Source: Trichoplusia ni (taxonomy: Eukaryota; Arthropoda; Insecta; Lepidoptera; Noctuidae). Taken from it: 64,000 nt of DNA. Numbering within the stretch: the stretch's first letter is position 1; each line of letters begins with the position of its first letter. The stretch covers positions 9,052,001 to 9,116,000 of the forward strand of contig NC_039493.1 in the NCBI RefSeq assembly GCF_003590095.1, read 5' to 3'. Shown one piece after another: positions 61,401 to 64,000 of this stretch. The translations under genes were made by a program, and so were the position numbers. The notes under the pieces were generated by a model. That model was not told the DNA's origin. It saw nothing but the letters and a program-made list of their open reading frames with translations, and did not search any database.

Positions 61401-61940
61401 TTAAAGGAGTCTAGAAAGTTTTTGAGTAACTTGAAAGTATTTACACTTGCCGAAAGTTTGGGAGGATATGAGAGTCTCGCTGAATTGCCGTAAGTAATTT
61501 ACCCATGTATTTAAAATTTTGGGAGCATTATGAAACTTTTGGAACTTCTATGTTTCATTGTCTAATTCTCTTGATAACGTTTTTAAATCATATAACAGCG
61601 AAAATCCTCCAGTTTATCTACCTCACACTTCTGTATTACTTTAGTCCTGTAAAAAAATAACCAGAAGATAAAAGCTCGTATTCAGTTTCGAAAATGGTTT
61701 GACTTAAAGAAAGAACATAGGTTTATTCTTAATATCAAGTCAGTGTGCGTCTTATGTTACGAGAGATATTATATGGACATAAATTATATTTTCAGATCCA
61801 TAATGACTCATGCCTCCGTTCCTGATAAGCAGAGAGAAGAGTTAGGCATCACGCACTCTCTCATTAGGCTGTCTGTCGGATTAGAGGATGTTGAAGATCT
61901 CATTAAAGACTTGGACGACGCTTTCAAAGCATCATTCTAA
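58430..61940 (+). CDS. CTH: Cystathionine gamma-lyase, canonical copy C
   Basis: Cytosolic PLP enzyme of transsulfuration that cleaves cystathionine to cysteine, 2-oxobutyrate and ammonia. Exons: 58430-58582, 58676-58872, 58963-59053, 59480-59747, 61055-61207, 61315-61489 and 61796-61940 (TAA). Phases fit; 393 aa (human 405). The ATG at 58430 comes directly after a TACTAG acceptor, with an untranslated exon upstream. PLP site: YGRSGNPTRN, ASGLGA, VYGGTNR, D182 (VVDNTF) and Schiff-base K207 (YSLTKYMNGHSDV; human K212). The CGL specificity residues are all kept: E54 (GFEYGR; human E59), R114 (GGTNR; human R119) and E334 (LAESLGGYES; human E339). The C-terminus has the family's MTHASVP and IRLSVGLEDVEDL. 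Introns are at the same places as in copies A and B, but it is more diverged from them than they are from each other. Confidence 0.96.
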
Positions 61941-63660
61941 CGTCAAATACGTGCACATTATTATATTTAATCCGTATCACATTTTATTGTTATTACCTAC
62001 ACAATTTATATTTATTTAATTTTATGTAAAGGACGAGAAAATGAATGTCTTTTTTAATCAATTTTCGTCAACATAAATGATTTAGGACGCGATATATTTT
62101 TGTACTAGGTGCCTTGCATCATGTCTTTGAAAAATATTGTGGTAGGGAGGAATACATTTTTATTTTTAATTGTTATTGTTTTGTACGTATTTATTTATAC
62201 TACTGTTATCACAAATTATGTATCCCGATATAAGTATTGATTTTGGTATTGAATTTTTGCATTATACGCTTACAAATTGATGAACTGTAAAAAATGTTTC
62301 TTTGATATTTTAATTTTTATTCTTGTTGATCTGTGTCGTTCTCTTATATCTGCTGTTTTACAATACACGTATGGTAATAGAATAAACAGTACTATTGACA
62401 TAAGTTTAAGTGTCTACCTACAGCATTCATCCAGTGATATTCATATCTCATTACGAATATATAGATTACCTGTAAATAAAATCTGTTTCTGTATATGGAA
62501 ATTGACTTTCAAGAAACTCATGATGAGGTCCTCAAAATTATAAGTATTCTCTAAGGAGGTACGTATATTCTTTTTTTGACATCGACTGTTGTTTTCTTGG
62601 AAAAGTCGGTTATTTCTTTGCAGAAAGCATCACTTGAAATATGAGCTCAGTTTAAACACATTGTATAATTTTATGTTCACCTTGTTATTGTTGGACTCAG
62701 ACGTGTGTACGTATTATCATGCCTAATGTTATTCAGTCGTAAATTTTTCCCCCACTAACACATTACAATCTAATTTTAAAAACACAATAGGTGGAACTTT
62801 ACATATCAATTGAAAGGTTAAGTTTGTGCATTTGTTTACACTGCTGTGGCAATATTGTCGTTACAGTATTGTTAACGCTATTTTCCCTACCTCATTGTGG
62901 TTAGTTTTATTGAATGCTCGTCTTACATCATAATTATACACAATTACAATACAATAATTCCGACAATAAGCTATTTTATTGAAGTGACAAATCTCGCTTA
63001 ATAAATTTATTTCATAATTTAATAAACTATTTTACAAAGTAAATGAACACGAATGTTGTTGTTTTCTTATTACATACCTGGCCTGTATTATGTATTCCCT
63101 AAATTGCAACGAAAAAGAAAAAACTTATACTGGCAAAAAAAACCTATAATAGGCACGTTTCCCCAAGACTAGTAATGCAGAGGTGTCAGGCGACAGTTGA
63201 TAATGTTAAATTATAATGTTTCATCATTTTAGATACTAAAAAATAACAAAGCAGTTTAACTTGTTGTCATGCCGTATATCGGAGAGTAAGACGACATGTA
63301 ATATCTAGCTTATAAGAAAACCTCGACAGGTGACGACGAGTGTGTGTAGGATGATGCAAAAGTAGAAACAAAAATGCATATTTACAATTTACTCGTGAAA
63401 ACAATAATAGCGATTCAAGATTGCTGTTATGTTCGGCTTTATCTCTAGTCGTATTCCGATTTCTAGGGTTCCGCAGCCGAAGTGTAAAAACAGAAACTCT
63501 GCTATCCATCTGCCACTAGCCTGCATCTCAGGACTGTCACGACCGTGATAATTAGACAGTTAAATTTTTACACATGATGCATTTCTGCTGCCAGTACCTC
63601 AACAACAAAATATAAAGATCAAGGTAATAAAGTTTCTTGCGGTCATAAATTTAAAATTAC
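61941..63660. other. Gamma-lyase C 3' UTR and flanking DNA
   Basis: AT-rich, no supported exon. The frame at 62277-62543 is compositionally ordinary and has no family match. LINE-like sequence begins near 63455. Confidence 0.45.
63455..63650. repeat. LINE 3'-end-like repeat
   Basis: Holds 'ctagggttccgcagccgaag', 'ctgtcacgaccgtgataatt' and 'acatgatgcatttctgctgc', a block order common in moth LINE tails. Related to 5325-5415. Confidence 0.5.
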
Positions 63661-63670
63661 AAATGTTGCC

Positions 63671-63702
63671 TATAAATACCCGGCTGGCAGATGTGTATCA
63701 GT
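63671..63702 (+). promoter_or_regulatory. TATA/Inr core promoter candidate
   Basis: TATAAATA at 63671-63678 and an arthropod initiator TCAGTT starting at 63698, with +1 at 63700, a spacing of 29 bases. No matching gene is visible in the remaining 300 bases. An ATG at 63973 opens a frame (MATFVQAAK) that runs off the window end. A weak link between the two is possible. Confidence 0.4.
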
Positions 63703-64000
63703 TGCCCTTAGAATAGGCTTGCTATCGCTATGTTTAAAACTTAGCATCCAGGACAAGACGCGTGGAAACCACAAATAGAGCCCAGAACCCTAAAAGTTTG
63801 TAATAAAACATGATACTCAGTTGTTAGTTGAACGGGCGACGTGCAGGCGCCACAATACTTATTTTAATTAATTTAAAATACTTAATTAAAACGCGGGCTA
63901 CATACTACCCTCCCGGACACTCCCAGGACACCTTCGGTACTTGGACCAATCGTAGAGATCCGGACGGATAGCATGGCAACCTTCGTCCAAGCCGCTAAAT

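Noticed and set aside
1..64000. CRISPR array, bacterial operon, rRNA gene or whole virus
   Set aside because: No regularly spaced repeats, ribosome-binding sites or rRNA blocks. Intron-rich genes and insect repeats show eukaryotic nuclear DNA. No intact viral gene was seen.

Overview
The window is arthropod nuclear DNA, most likely from a moth (Lepidoptera, probably noctuoid). It is AT-rich, its genes have many short exons with GT-AG introns, and it carries tRNA-derived and 5S-like SINEs, MITEs and LINE 3' ends of the kind common in moth genomes. I built the gene models by joining exons whose splice phases match and whose joined protein aligns with a known family.

Layout. (1) 83-701 (-): 5' end of a FAM20B-type glycosaminoglycan kinase, cut by the window edge. 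(2) 2315-6166 (-): gamma-glutamylcyclotransferase, four exons. (3) 6.2-11.0 kb: gene-free, with repeats. (4) 11030-24614 (-): the insect SHOX homeobox gene (CG34367 type), five exons over 13.6 kb, with GC-rich islands in its introns. (5) 25445-28323 (-): a divergent Tom40-like outer-membrane channel. (6) 29302-31218 (+): imd, the adaptor of the Imd immune pathway, arranged head to head with the Tom40-like gene. (7) 32.06-32.60 kb: a Penelope-like retroelement remnant between inverted repeats. (8) 33163-36624 (+): ENOSF1-type L-fuconate dehydratase, nine exons. (9) 36998-43628 (-): AND-1/WDHD1/Ctf4, sixteen exons, convergent with ENOSF1. (10) 44145-61940 (+): three cystathionine gamma-lyase family genes with the same intron positions. 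The third copy (58430-61940) is canonical. The first two are close relatives of each other and differ at the substrate-specificity residues. (11) A decayed THAP/P-element-like gene lies at 54.6-56.6 kb between copies two and three. The last 2 kb holds repeats, a TATA/Inr-like promoter and possibly the start of another gene.

How the genes work together. The genes are mostly unrelated housekeeping, developmental and immune loci. GGCT (glutathione breakdown) and the gamma-lyases (transsulfuration) both belong to thiol metabolism, but nothing in the sequence shows shared control. The most notable feature is the gamma-lyase cluster. Copies A and B carry E-to-I/Y-to-backbone-adjacent, R-to-T and E-to-V type changes at the three positions that set human CGL specificity (E59, R119, E339), a pattern like methionine gamma-lyase. 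They also show a 104-bp identical tract, and copy B is preceded by a duplicated piece of AND-1 that records how the duplication happened.
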